From assembly GCF_014145675.1 (NCBI RefSeq), contig NZ_JACGZW010000004.1:310001-374000 (forward strand): a stretch of DNA of 64,000 bases, given 5' to 3'. The DNA is from Amycolatopsis dendrobii (lineage in GTDB: Bacteria; Actinomycetota; Actinomycetes; Mycobacteriales; Pseudonocardiaceae). The notes beneath the pieces are model-generated. The model had not been told where the DNA came from, made no database searches, and saw only the letters and a program-made list of their open reading frames with translations. This document shows, piece after piece, positions 47,526 to 64,000 of the stretch. How positions within the stretch are numbered: the first letter of the stretch is position 1; each line of letters opens with the position of its first letter. The position numbers were made by a program, and so were the translations under genes.

Positions 47526-50114
47526 ATGGGCGTGAACTGGGGGCAGAACCGCCGCACCGAGCCGAACGAAGCAGTGTCCCTCCTTGAGGGCCTGCTGATC
47601 GAATGCGATGCGGGGGCAGGAGACACGGTAGTGGTCGGCGGAGGACCGGCCAGCGGAAAAACACAAGTACAGAACCAAGTCGTGGCACGAGCCCGTGAGC
47701 TGGGCGTTCTGACGCTCACTGCGGCGGGAGCGGCCGACGAGCGTGACGTCGACGGAGGCGTGCTCGACCAGTTGCTGGCAAGTCCGGCGTTGCCGCGCGA
47801 AGTGCTGGCCGCGGCGGACGGCGAGGACCGCATCGCCGCGTTGTGCAGTGCGCTGCACCGGCTGGCGCGCGAGCGGCCGCTGCTGATCGCGGTCGACGAT
47901 TTGCAGCACGTGGACGAGACGTCGGCGCGGTTGTTGCTGCGATTGCAGCGGCGGGCGCGGTCGGCCGCGATGTTGCTGGTGCTTACGCAGCCGGACGGCT
48001 GGTATTCCGGCGAGGGCGTCGAATTCGCCGCGCAGCCGCATCGGTACGTGCATCTCACGCCGTTCACCGTGGAGGCGATCGCACAGCTGGTCGCGGATCA
48101 CGGCGAGGCCGAGCGGATTCACGGGTTGAGCGCGGGAAATCCGTTGCTGGTCAGCGCTTTGGTCGACGCACGCCGCAGTTCGGTGGACGACGGCGCGGTG
48201 TATTCCGATGCGGTGCAACGGCTTTTGCATCGTTACGGTTCGCCGCTGCGGGAAGTGGCGACGGCGATCGCGGTGCTGGATACCGACGTGACGACGGACG
48301 CGGTCGCGACTGTCGCGGGCGTGGACCCGGTCGAGGCGGAGGCGTCCGCGGGGTTGCTCGTGGAGACTGGGCTGGTCGACGGCGTGCGGTTCCGGCAGCA
48401 ACCGGCCGCGGCGGCCGTCGTCGGCGGGTTGCGCGGGTCTGAGAAGGTGCAACTGCACATCCGGGCTGCTGAGGTGAAGCACGCACGCGGGTTGTCGGCA
48501 CCGGAGGTCGCGCGGCATCTCGTGGCGGCGGGCGAAGCTCAGGCGGAGTGGGCGTTGCCGGTGCTGGTCGCGGCGGCGGAGCAGGTGATGCTCGGCGACG
48601 ACGTCGACTTCGCGACCCGCTGTCTGCAATTGGCGGCAGCGACGACCACTGCGTCGTGGGAGCAGCAGATGATTTCGCAGCTCCTGGCCAAGATCACGTG
48701 GCGGGTCAACCCGGCGGCGGCCGCACCGCATCTCGCGGCGTTGCGCGAAGCCGCTTCGCTGGACCAATCGGACCGGATCGCCTTGGTGCGCCAGTCCTTG
48801 TGGTTCGGTGACCGGGAAACGTTCGAGTCCGCGCTGGTCCGGCTGGGTGACGACCTCGAGCCGCTGCATCCGCGAACGGCCGCGGAGCTGACGCTCGCCG
48901 CGCACTGGCATTACGGCACCGCGCCAGAGCTGTCGGTTGACGCATCGGATCCTTGGATGCGCACGGCGACCACGCTCGCATCGGTGTGGCGCGTAGGCGG
49001 CAGCGAAGAGACCTCGGTGTGCGCGGAGCGGATTCTCCAGAACTGCCGGCTCTCCGACACTTCGCTGGAAGCGCTGGCTACGGCGATTCTCGCGCTTGCG
49101 TACGACGGCAAGGCGGACCGCGCGGAGGGCTGGTGCACTTCGCTGGCCGAGGAAGCCGAGTATCGCGGTGCAGTGACGTGGAAGGCGATGCTCGACGCTC
49201 TCGGCGCAAGCCTGCTGCTGCGTCGCGGCGAACCTGCCGAAGCGGCCGAAGCGGCGAGCCGCGCACTTGCGCTGCTTGACGAGCCGAACTGGGGCGTAGC
49301 GATCACGTACCCGCTGGCGACGATGCTGACCGCGTACACCGCAGCAGGCGCGTTCAAGGCCGCAGCAGCAGTGTTGCGACACGCGTTGCCTGAAACCGTG
49401 TACACGACACTCGGCGGCGTACGGTTCCTCAGGGCGCGCGGGCAGTTCCACCTGGCCACGAACCGCGGGCTCTCTGCGGTGAGTGATTTCCAGCAGTGCC
49501 AACGGATTCTCCGTGACCGCAATCTCGACCTGCCCGCGGTGGCACCGTGGCGCACCGATCTCGCCGAGGCGAACCTGCGGCTGCGCAACCCGACCCTGGC
49601 GGTCGAGCTGGCGAAACAGCAGCTGGCGGCCACGACGGACGCGTTCTCGCAGGCAGTGGCGCTGCGGGTGCTCGCGTTCGCCGGGGACAGCGGCGCGCGG
49701 TCCGGCCTGCTGAACCGGGCGGCGGAAGCGTTCAAGGAATCCGGCGACCGGCTCGAGCTGGCCCGCACGGTCCGCGCGATCAACCAGCTCGGCCAGCGCG
49801 CGGAACGTTCGGCAGGCTTGGTGAAACCGGTGCAGGTGCCGCGACAGCCGATGCGTCCGCTCGCGCCGCGTCCGGTGGTGTCGAGACCGGAGCCGCCTCG
49901 CGCGGATCCGGAGGGAGCGGCGGCGACCGCGTTGAGCGAGGCCGAACTGCGCGTCGCGGAGCTCGCGGCGCACGGGCGGACCAACCGCCAGATCGCCGAA
50001 ACGCTGTACATCACGGTGTCCACTGTGGAGCAACATCTGACCAGGGTGTACCGGAAACTCGGCGTAGCCGGGCGAAGCGCGCTGGCGGGCGAACTGGCCG
50101 GTGCCGGGCAGTGA
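47526..50114 (+). CDS. LAL-family (large ATP-binding LuxR) transcriptional regulator
   Basis: An 862-residue regulator of the MalT/LAL class. The N-terminal ATPase has Walker A VVGGGPASGKTQ (about residue 40) and Walker B LLIAVDDLQHVDE. A long helical, TPR-like middle region follows, then a C-terminal LuxR HTH (LSEAELRVAELAAHGRTNRQ through STVEQHLTRVYRKLG). LAL proteins are common pathway activators of macrolide and macrolactam clusters. The frame is open back to a TTG at 47433, but the ATG at 47526 has GAGGAG upstream, and a TTAGGGG box lies inside the longer version, so I prefer 47526. Its stop overlaps the start of an HTH microprotein as GTGA. It is the best candidate to bind the recurring TAGGGG boxes. 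Confidence 0.92.
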   Translation: MGVNWGQNRRTEPNEAVSLLEGLLIECDAGAGDTVVVGGGPASGKTQVQNQVVARARELGVLTLTAAGAADERDVDGGVLDQLLASPALPREVLAAADGEDRIAALCSALHRLARERPLLIAVDDLQHVDETSARLLLRLQRRARSAAMLLVLTQPDGWYSGEGVEFAAQPHRYVHLTPFTVEAIAQLVADHGEAERIHGLSAGNPLLVSALVDARRSSVDDGAVYSDAVQRLLHRYGSPLREVATAIAVLDTDVTTDAVATVAGVDPVEAEASAGLLVETGLVDGVRFRQQPAAAAVVGGLRGSEKVQLHIRAAEVKHARGLSAPEVARHLVAAGEAQAEWALPVLVAAAEQVMLGDDVDFATRCLQLAAATTTASWEQQMISQLLAKITWRVNPAAAAPHLAALREAASLDQSDRIALVRQSLWFGDRETFESALVRLGDDLEPLHPRTAAELTLAAHWHYGTAPELSVDASDPWMRTATTLASVWRVGGSEETSVCAERILQNCRLSDTSLEALATAILALAYDGKADRAEGWCTSLAEEAEYRGAVTWKAMLDALGASLLLRRGEPAEAAEAASRALALLDEPNWGVAITYPLATMLTAYTAAGAFKAAAAVLRHALPETVYTTLGGVRFLRARGQFHLATNRGLSAVSDFQQCQRILRDRNLDLPAVAPWRTDLAEANLRLRNPTLAVELAKQQLAATTDAFSQAVALRVLAFAGDSGARSGLLNRAAEAFKESGDRLELARTVRAINQLGQRAERSAGLVKPVQVPRQPMRPLAPRPVVSRPEPPRADPEGAAATALSEAELRVAELAAHGRTNRQIAETLYITVSTVEQHLTRVYRKLGVAGRSALAGELAGAGQ

Positions 50115-50275
50115 GGGAGAACGGGGCGAAGGTGCTGACCGACGTAGAGCTGCGGGTCGCGGAACTCGCCGCGCAGGGCACGCCGGTGGCGGTGATCGCG
50201 GAGGTACTGGGAGTGTCCGCGAACACCGCCGACCGTCACCTGACGGCCGTCTACGTCAAGCTCCGCAACGCGTGA
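50111..50275 (+). CDS. 54-residue stand-alone LuxR-type HTH microprotein
   Basis: The GTG start overlaps the LAL stop codon (GTGA), and the frame ends inside the terminator stem. The whole protein is little more than one HTH: LTDVELRVAELAAQGTPVAV then IAEVLGVSANTADRHLTAVY. It is clearly related to the last 50 residues of the upstream LAL protein, sharing the run ELRVAELAA. With no sensor or dimer partner domain of its own, it may form mixed complexes with the LAL protein or compete for its sites. It could also be a decayed duplicate of the LAL HTH. The tight coupling and intact HTH favour a real product. Confidence 0.65.
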   Translation: MRENGAKVLTDVELRVAELAAQGTPVAVIAEVLGVSANTADRHLTAVYVKLRNA

Positions 50276-50312
50276 AGGGCCTCTCGCTCGAACTACGCGA
50301 GAGGCCCTTCAC
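50272..50312. terminator. Strong hairpin terminator overlapping the microprotein stop
   Basis: A perfect 16-base-pair stem (GTGAAGGGCCTCTCGC and its complement at 50297-50312) with a 9-base loop. The microprotein stop codon lies within the left arm. It separates the plus-strand regulators from the convergent minus-strand sugar operon and can act in both directions. Confidence 0.8.
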
Positions 50313-50335
50313 CGGAACCGGAACCGGAAGCAGGG

Positions 50336-51295
50336 TCAGGATCGGCGGTCGGCGACCACCGCTTCGATGATGTCGTCCAGCGAGCGCGTCGGCACGAAGC
50401 CGATCTGGTTGTACGCGCGGGTGCAGTCGGGAATGCGGCGCTGCATGTCCTCGTACCCGTCGCCGTACGCCTCCTCGTACGGCACCTTCGTGATGGTGCT
50501 GCTCGATCCGGTCGCGCCGATCACGCGCTCGGCCAGCTGCGAGATGGTGGTCTGCTCGTTGCTGCCGAGGTTGAACACCTTGCCGTACGCGGAATCGTCG
50601 GCGAGCAGGTCCGCCAGCGCGGGCACGACGTCGTGCACGTGGCAGAAGCAGCGGGTCTGCTGTCCGTCGCCGAACACCGTGATCGGCTCGCCCGCCAGGG
50701 CCTGCTGCACAAACCGGGGGATGACCATGCCGTAGCGTCCGGTCTGGCGCGGGCCGACGGTGTTGAACGGCCGCACGATCACCGTGCGCAGGCCGTGCTC
50801 CACCGCGTACAGGTGGGCGAACGTCTCGTCCAGCGCCTTCGCCTCGGCGTAGGACCAGCGGTTCTTCAGCGGCGACCCGATGATCCGGTCGTCGTCCTCG
50901 CGCAGGCCGTCCGCGGTGTTCTTGCCGTAGATCTCGCTCGTGGACGCGACGAGGATCGGCACGTCGTGCCGCAGCGCCGCGTCGAGCATGTTCTCCGTGC
51001 CGTGCAGGTTCGTGCGCAGGCTGTCCATCGTCTTGTCGAGGATGGTGAACACGCCCACCGCGGCGGCGAGGTGGAAGACCGCGTCGATGCCCGCCATGCA
51101 CGATTCGACCGCGTTCGGGTCGGTGATGGAGCCGCGCACGAACCGGAAGCCGGGGTGCCCGGCGACGTCGGCGAGGTTGTCGAGGGTGCCGGTGCTGAGG
51201 TTGTCCAGTGCGACGACCTCGTCGCCGCGGGCCAGCAGGTGCTCGGTGAGGTGGGAGCCGATGAACCCGGCGCCTCCGGTGATCAGGTAACGCAC
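50336..51295 (-). CDS. NAD-dependent sugar epimerase/decarboxylase (extended SDR)
   Basis: A 319-residue extended short-chain dehydrogenase acting on nucleotide sugars. The Rossmann motif [10 protein letters not shown], the HLAAAVGV segment, the STSEIYG active-site Ser/Thr region, the catalytic YAEAK and [10 protein letters not shown] are all present. The family includes UDP-sugar 4-epimerases and UDP-glucuronate decarboxylases. Coming right after a UDP-sugar 6-dehydrogenase, either a C4-epimerase or a decarboxylase giving a xylose-type sugar is plausible. The GTG at 51295 has AGGGA upstream. It lies 15 bases after the dehydrogenase gene, so the two form an operon ending at the terminator. 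Confidence 0.9.
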   Translation of the reverse strand: MRYLITGGAGFIGSHLTEHLLARGDEVVALDNLSTGTLDNLADVAGHPGFRFVRGSITDPNAVESCMAGIDAVFHLAAAVGVFTILDKTMDSLRTNLHGTENMLDAALRHDVPILVASTSEIYGKNTADGLREDDDRIIGSPLKNRWSYAEAKALDETFAHLYAVEHGLRTVIVRPFNTVGPRQTGRYGMVIPRFVQQALAGEPITVFGDGQQTRCFCHVHDVVPALADLLADDSAYGKVFNLGSNEQTTISQLAERVIGATGSSSTITKVPYEEAYGDGYEDMQRRIPDCTRAYNQIGFVPTRSLDDIIEAVVADRRS

Positions 51296-51310
51296 GTTGA
51301 TGTCCCTTTC

Positions 51311-52603
51311 TCAGTTGGCGAAGAGCGCGCGGTCGAAGCGGTACGTAGCGTCGATGACGGTCGAGCAGTCGGTGAGCCATTCGTAGTCGTGGCCCGGCTG
51401 GACGGTGTGGATGAGCGCGACGTCCCAGTCCTGGCCTTCCGGCTCAGGGACGGTGTCGAGCGAACCGCCGGTCACCCGGACGTTCGGGACCAGCGGGTCG
51501 TAGTAGCCGACCTTCGCGCCCTTCGCAGCGAGAAGGTCGAGGATGTCGAGCGCGGACGACGAACGCACGTCCTGCACACCGGGCTTGTACGTCACGCCGA
51601 CTACCAGCACGCGCGTACCTGCCATGCCCTTGCCTTCGCGCGACAGTGTGTTCAGTACGCGGTCGACGACCTGCTTCGGCCGCTCCGCGATGGCGTGCAT
51701 CGCCTGGGTGACCAGTGGCGCGTTGCTCTGCGTCGCGCGCAGCTGCCACAGCAGGTAGTGCGGGTCGCAGGGGATGCAGTGTCCGCCGACGCCGGGGCCG
51801 GGGTGGAAGGCCATGAAGCCGTACGGTTTGCTGGCCGCCGCGTCGATGACCTCGATCGGGTCGATCGAGAAACCGTCGCTGATCTCGGCGAACTCGTTGG
51901 CCAGCGCGATGTTCACCGCGCGGAAGGTGTTCTCGTACAGCTTGGTCATCTCGGCCGCTTCCGGCGAGCTGACGCAGTGCACGCTCGGGGTGAGCACGTT
52001 GATCACGCGTTGCGCCATCGCGGTGCACACCGGGGTCACGCCGCCGAGCACGCGCGGCGTCTCGGCCTGGGTGTGCGTGACGTTGCCGGGGTCGATCCGC
52101 TCCGGGCTGGACGCCACGAACAGGTCGCGGCCGATCGTGAATCCCTTGGCCACCAGGGGTTTCACCAGCAGCCGGTTCGAGGTGCCGACGTAGCTGGTCG
52201 AGGTGAGGATGAACGTCTGGCCGCGGCGGGCGTTCGCGACGAGCGCCGCGCACGCCGCCTCCAGCGGGCCGAGGTCGGGCATCAGGTACTCGTCGAGCCC
52301 GGTCGGCACGCAGACCAGCACCGCGTCCGCCTCGGCCATCCGCGCCGAGTCCGTGGTGAGCTGGAAATCCTCCTGGTGCACGGCTTTCTCGAGTCTGCGG
52401 TGGTCGGCTTCGATGAGGTCGACCTCGCCCGAGCGGATCGAGTCGAGCCGGTTCTGCGACAGGTCGATGCCGATCACGCCGACGCCGCCGGCGTGCAGGC
52501 CGAGCGCGGTCGGCAGGCCGACGTAGCCCATCCCGATCACCGCGACCGACGTCAGTTCGTTCCGTTCGGCGATGGTCTCGAATTCAGCGACAGTACTGGT
52601 CAT
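51311..52603 (-). CDS. UDP-sugar (HexNAc-type) 6-dehydrogenase
   Basis: A 430-residue nucleotide-sugar 6-dehydrogenase that oxidises C6 of a UDP-hexose to the uronic acid in two NAD-dependent steps. It shows VIGMGYVGLP, VCVPTGLDEYLMPDLG, ASSPERIDPGN, KLYENTFRAVNIALANE and the catalytic-Cys loop PGPGVGGHCIPCDPHYL. The GGHCIPCDPHYL loop resembles WbpA/WbpO/TviB UDP-GlcNAc or UDP-GlcNAc-type dehydrogenases more than UDP-glucose dehydrogenases (which usually read GSxCFxKD). Paired with a deacetylase upstream and an SDR downstream, it suggests an amino-uronic or amino-pentose sugar. The ATG at 52603 has only a weak CAGGA site. Confidence 0.9.
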   Translation of the reverse strand: MTSTVAEFETIAERNELTSVAVIGMGYVGLPTALGLHAGGVGVIGIDLSQNRLDSIRSGEVDLIEADHRRLEKAVHQEDFQLTTDSARMAEADAVLVCVPTGLDEYLMPDLGPLEAACAALVANARRGQTFILTSTSYVGTSNRLLVKPLVAKGFTIGRDLFVASSPERIDPGNVTHTQAETPRVLGGVTPVCTAMAQRVINVLTPSVHCVSSPEAAEMTKLYENTFRAVNIALANEFAEISDGFSIDPIEVIDAAASKPYGFMAFHPGPGVGGHCIPCDPHYLLWQLRATQSNAPLVTQAMHAIAERPKQVVDRVLNTLSREGKGMAGTRVLVVGVTYKPGVQDVRSSSALDILDLLAAKGAKVGYYDPLVPNVRVTGGSLDTVPEPEGQDWDVALIHTVQPGHDYEWLTDCSTVIDATYRFDRALFAN

Positions 52604-52667
52604 TCCTGGTCACCCGTTTCTGGATGGGCTGGGGAAAAGCGAGCGGAAAAAGCGGTCGAAAAGCCGG

Positions 52668-53351
52668 TCATCGGACCGAGCGGACGATTTCGAAGGCCTC
52701 GGCGAGGCCGGCGCTGACCTGGGAGCCGCGGTATTCGGCCAAAGCGCGGACGCCGCGTTCGCTGCGCGGATTCGGCCACGGCTCGAGCTCTTTTCCGTAG
52801 GCGCGCAGCGCTTCGATCTTGCGTTCGAGGTGGCTTTCGTCGAGGATCTGCCAGCAGTTCGGCCGGAACGTGACCGGCAGCCCGGAAGCCTCTCCGACGT
52901 CGGTGGCGGAGCGGATCTCGAACGTGCGGACCTCGCGCACCGGGCCCTTGCCCGGCCGTCCGGCGACCCGCGCGGCGCGGCTGACCAGCGCGTGGTCGGT
53001 GCTCAGATCGCACATGCTGGTGGCGAAAATGGTATCCGGCTCGAATTCGCGGACCTCGCGCTCGACGACCTGGTTCAGCGCGAGATGGCTGACCGTGTCG
53101 AGCCGGTTGTCGCCGAATTCGTGGACTCGCACGCGCTCGATGCCGAGCGTTTTCGCGGCCAGTTCGATCGCGTCGGTGCGGTTCGTGACCTCGGTGCCGG
53201 CGGCCGAACGCGAACCGTCGTCGTTGGTGAGAATGCAAAGCGAAACGGTGACGCCCTCGTCGGCGAGCCGGGCGATGGTCCCGCCCGCGCCGAGCGTTTC
53301 GTCGTCGCCGTGGGCTCCCACCACCAGCAGCCTGCGTGTCAACGTGTGCAT
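52668..53351 (-). CDS. PIG-L family N-acetylglucosaminyl deacetylase
   Basis: A 227-residue zinc-dependent deacetylase of the PIG-L/LmbE family. It removes acetyl groups from N-acetyl-hexosamine residues, including on finished natural products (known for glycopeptide and aminoglycoside pathways). The metal motif appears as VVGAHGDDETLGAGG, and the later DLSTDHALVSRAA supplies a His. The LmbE core is complete. It heads the sugar operon 64 bases before the dehydrogenase. The likely reaction is deacetylation of an attached or nucleotide-bound HexNAc sugar to expose a free amine. The ATG at 53351 has GGGGA upstream. Confidence 0.9.
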   Translation of the reverse strand: MHTLTRRLLVVGAHGDDETLGAGGTIARLADEGVTVSLCILTNDDGSRSAAGTEVTNRTDAIELAAKTLGIERVRVHEFGDNRLDTVSHLALNQVVEREVREFEPDTIFATSMCDLSTDHALVSRAARVAGRPGKGPVREVRTFEIRSATDVGEASGLPVTFRPNCWQILDESHLERKIEALRAYGKELEPWPNPRSERGVRALAEYRGSQVSAGLAEAFEIVRSVR

Positions 53352-53428
53352 ACGATTCCCCAGTCCTTGTCCGGGCGGTGAAACCCCCAGCGGAAACGAG
53401 CCGTGCGAAATGGCTTGGAACGCCAGCA

Positions 53429-53478
53429 AAATCTGACACCCGCCGGTGCCTGCGACAACCCCTAAAGACCGTCTAAAG
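53429..53478 (-). promoter_or_regulatory. Candidate promoter of the sugar operon
   Basis: On the minus strand TTTAGGGG (53466-53459) is followed after 24 bases by AGATTT (53434-53429), a poor -10 match but at the same spacing as the other pathway promoters. A second TTTAG lies 11 bases upstream (53477-53473). Confidence 0.35.
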
Positions 53479-53511
53479 CGGACCTTGGCCGGGCAGGCGG
53501 ACCGGCGCGGC

Positions 53512-53556
53512 AGGGGCCGTTAGGGGTGGGTCGGCGCGCGGGCGCGCTCGTATCGT
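53512..53556 (+). promoter_or_regulatory. Candidate PKS3 promoter: tandem AGGGG boxes plus -10
   Basis: AGGGG (53512-53516) and TTAGGGG (53520-53526) repeat with a 10-base period. TATCGT (53551-53556) starts exactly 24 bases after the second box. The 17-base core is identical to that upstream of 14751. PKS3 starts 44 bases later. Confidence 0.6.
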
Positions 53557-53599
53557 CACGAAGTCGGATGGGCATGCGACGCGGAAGGAACGTGGGCAC

Positions 53600-63052
<9,453 letters not shown>

Positions 63053-63105
63053 GCCGCGTGGTGGTGGGGTGGCTCGAACCGTGGGGCGCAGTGGTGCGGT
63101 TTTAG

Positions 63106-63158
63106 GGTCGTGAGGCAACTCTGAGGGAAGCTGATTCCCGCAGAGTTCCCTCACGACC
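63106..63158. terminator. Long bidirectional hairpin terminator
   Basis: Outer stem GGTCGTGAGG/CCTCACGACC (10 pairs), one mismatch, then AACTCT/AGAGTT (6 pairs), with an inner GGGAA/TTCCC. It lies between the PKS3 stop and the convergent TetR gene and probably marks the right end of the biosynthetic transcripts. Confidence 0.75.
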
Positions 63159-63162
63159 TTGG

Positions 63163-63873
63163 TTACGGGAGCAGTGCGGCGATTCCGTCCAGGACTCGCT
63201 CCAGGGCGAAGTCCTCGGGGGCGGCGGCTGGGTAGTGGTGGGATTCCGCTAGTTCCGCCAGGTGCGGGTAATCGCCTTCGGCTAAGCGTGGTTGCAGGAA
63301 GGCGCGGACGTCAGCTGCGTACTCGGTCGACTCCGGCGAGTCCGGGTCGGAAGTCGTTCTGCGGCGGTCCGCGGTGGCTCGGACTACGGCGGAGACCAGT
63401 TCCGCGCACGATAAGGCGTCTACTGTGGACAAACCGGCCTCGGTGAAGACGGCCAGGAGTTGTTCGGTCCAGCGGAGGCGGTGCGGGGTCAGGCCCGCGC
63501 GGACGTCCAGGAGCCAAGGGCGGGCGGCGTAGCGTTTCGATGCCGCGTCTGCCCAGGCGCGGACGGCCGAGCGCCAATCCAGGTCGGCGGGGGTCGGCGG
63601 GGGCGGGCCGAAGCCGGATTCGGCCAGGAGGATCAGCAGTTCGTCTTTCGAGCTCACGTAGCGGTACAGCGCGTTGGTCGTGAGCCCGAGCGCGGACGCG
63701 ATGTTGGGCAGCGACGCGGCTGTCAGGCCTTCGGTGTCGGCCAGCTCGACGGCTGCCGCCACCACCGCTTCGACGGTGTGCGACGGCTTCGGTCCTCGGC
63801 GGGGGCGCGGGGCTCCCAGCCAGGCCGGGGCCAGGCCCGGCGGCAGGGCTCGGGGATCGGGCTCGATCGGCAT
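63163..63873 (-). CDS. TetR family transcriptional regulator
   Basis: A 236-residue TetR protein. The HTH (VEAVVAAAVELADTEGLTAA through IASALGLTTNALYRYVSSKD) is preceded by a Pro/Arg-rich N-terminal segment (PAWLGAPRPRRGPKPS) seen in the TetR_C_1/TetR-type efflux regulators. The C-terminal part has a YAARPWLLD segment typical of the same group. The ATG at 63873 has GGAG upstream; a TTG at 63909 in the same frame is less likely. It diverges from the gene starting at 63944 and probably represses it; such pairs often control an exporter. It may mark the right border of the cluster. Confidence 0.88.
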   Translation of the reverse strand: MPIEPDPRALPPGLAPAWLGAPRPRRGPKPSHTVEAVVAAAVELADTEGLTAASLPNIASALGLTTNALYRYVSSKDELLILLAESGFGPPPPTPADLDWRSAVRAWADAASKRYAARPWLLDVRAGLTPHRLRWTEQLLAVFTEAGLSTVDALSCAELVSAVVRATADRRRTTSDPDSPESTEYAADVRAFLQPRLAEGDYPHLAELAESHHYPAAAPEDFALERVLDGIAALLP

Positions 63874-63903
63874 CTTTCGCTCCGGTACGTCTTTCAGTAA
63901 ACT

Positions 63904-63918
63904 GTGCAAGTCTTACAC
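63904..63918. promoter_or_regulatory. Candidate TetR operator
   Basis: GTGCAAG-T-CTTACAC is a 15-base palindrome with one mismatched pair, in the short AT-richer gap between the divergent TetR gene and the gene at 63944. An adjacent CAGTAAACTG is also self-complementary. Confidence 0.5.
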
Positions 63919-63943
63919 TGATCTGGTCTGGGGGCGAGCCAAC

Positions 63944-64000
63944 GTGAGCGAGACCAACCGGTTCGGGTTCGGGAAGGTCACCGAGCTGGACCGGAAGCTG
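63944..64000 (+). CDS. Start of an unidentified gene cut by the window end
   Basis: A GTG at 63944 with a purine-rich GGGGGCGAG site upstream opens 19 codons to the window edge (MSETNRFGFGKVTELDRKL). Too short to identify. It is divergent from the TetR gene, so it is probably that regulator's target; an efflux pump or modifying enzyme would be usual, but this is a guess from arrangement only. Confidence 0.45.
   Translation, partial: MSETNRFGFGKVTELDRKL

Noticed and set aside
51311..52603. Plain UDP-glucose 6-dehydrogenase
   Set aside because: The catalytic-Cys loop GGHCIPCDPHYL is closer to UDP-HexNAc dehydrogenases; not fully excluded without assay.

Overview
The window is about 72% GC with actinomycete codon use. 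It is most likely from a Pseudonocardiaceae organism such as Amycolatopsis; that is an inference from base composition and gene content, as no rRNA or housekeeping marker is present. Most of it (about 4.3 to 63.1 kb) is one polyketide macrolactam biosynthetic gene cluster of the vicenistatin type.

Left flank (1-4.3 kb): a truncated 2-oxoacid dehydrogenase E1-alpha gene with a divergent Lrp/AsnC regulator (bkd-like pair), then two GNAT acetyltransferases, a VOC-fold protein and an alpha/beta hydrolase. None has an obvious role in the cluster.

Cluster, left part (4.4-20.4 kb): a type II thioesterase overlaps an acyl-CoA carboxylase beta subunit (malonyl-CoA supply). A glycosyltransferase-sensor kinase-response regulator operon follows. 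Then comes a complete beta-amino-acid starter cassette: VinJ-type aminopeptidase, VinK-type acyltransferase, VinL-type ACP, VinM- and VinN-type adenylation enzymes, VinO-type PLP decarboxylase, glutamate mutase small and large subunits, and a P450. By analogy with vicenistatin, glutamate becomes 3-methylaspartate. This is loaded on the ACP, decarboxylated to 3-aminoisobutyryl-ACP, capped with an amino acid, passed to the PKS loading ACP and later uncapped.

PKS (20.5-41.6 and 53.6-63.1 kb): three proteins carry a loading ACP and six extension modules, then a thioesterase. PKS1 holds the loading ACP and modules 1-3, PKS2 module 4, and PKS3 modules 5-6 plus TE. Modules 1-5 are KS-AT-DH-KR-ACP with malonyl-type ATs. 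Module 6 has an eroded DH, no KR and an atypical AT motif. Colinear reading predicts a small (16-membered) polyene macrolactam with a beta-keto amide, then P450 oxidation and glycosylation.

Island between PKS2 and PKS3 (41.6-53.4 kb): a short macrolide-type glycosyltransferase, a metallo-hydrolase with a divergent TetR and a near-perfect operator, a PqqD-like small protein with a second type II thioesterase, an SOS-box-controlled DUF222-HNH endonuclease, a large ATP-binding LuxR (LAL) regulator with a translationally coupled 54-residue HTH microprotein, and a sugar operon (PIG-L deacetylase, UDP-HexNAc-type dehydrogenase, SDR epimerase/decarboxylase).

Regulation: a box resembling YTAGGGG sits 23-24 bases before a TANNNT-like -10 element upstream of most biosynthetic operons, and a copy precedes the LAL gene. 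This suggests one pathway regulon. The right end has a TetR gene and the start of a divergent gene cut by the window edge.
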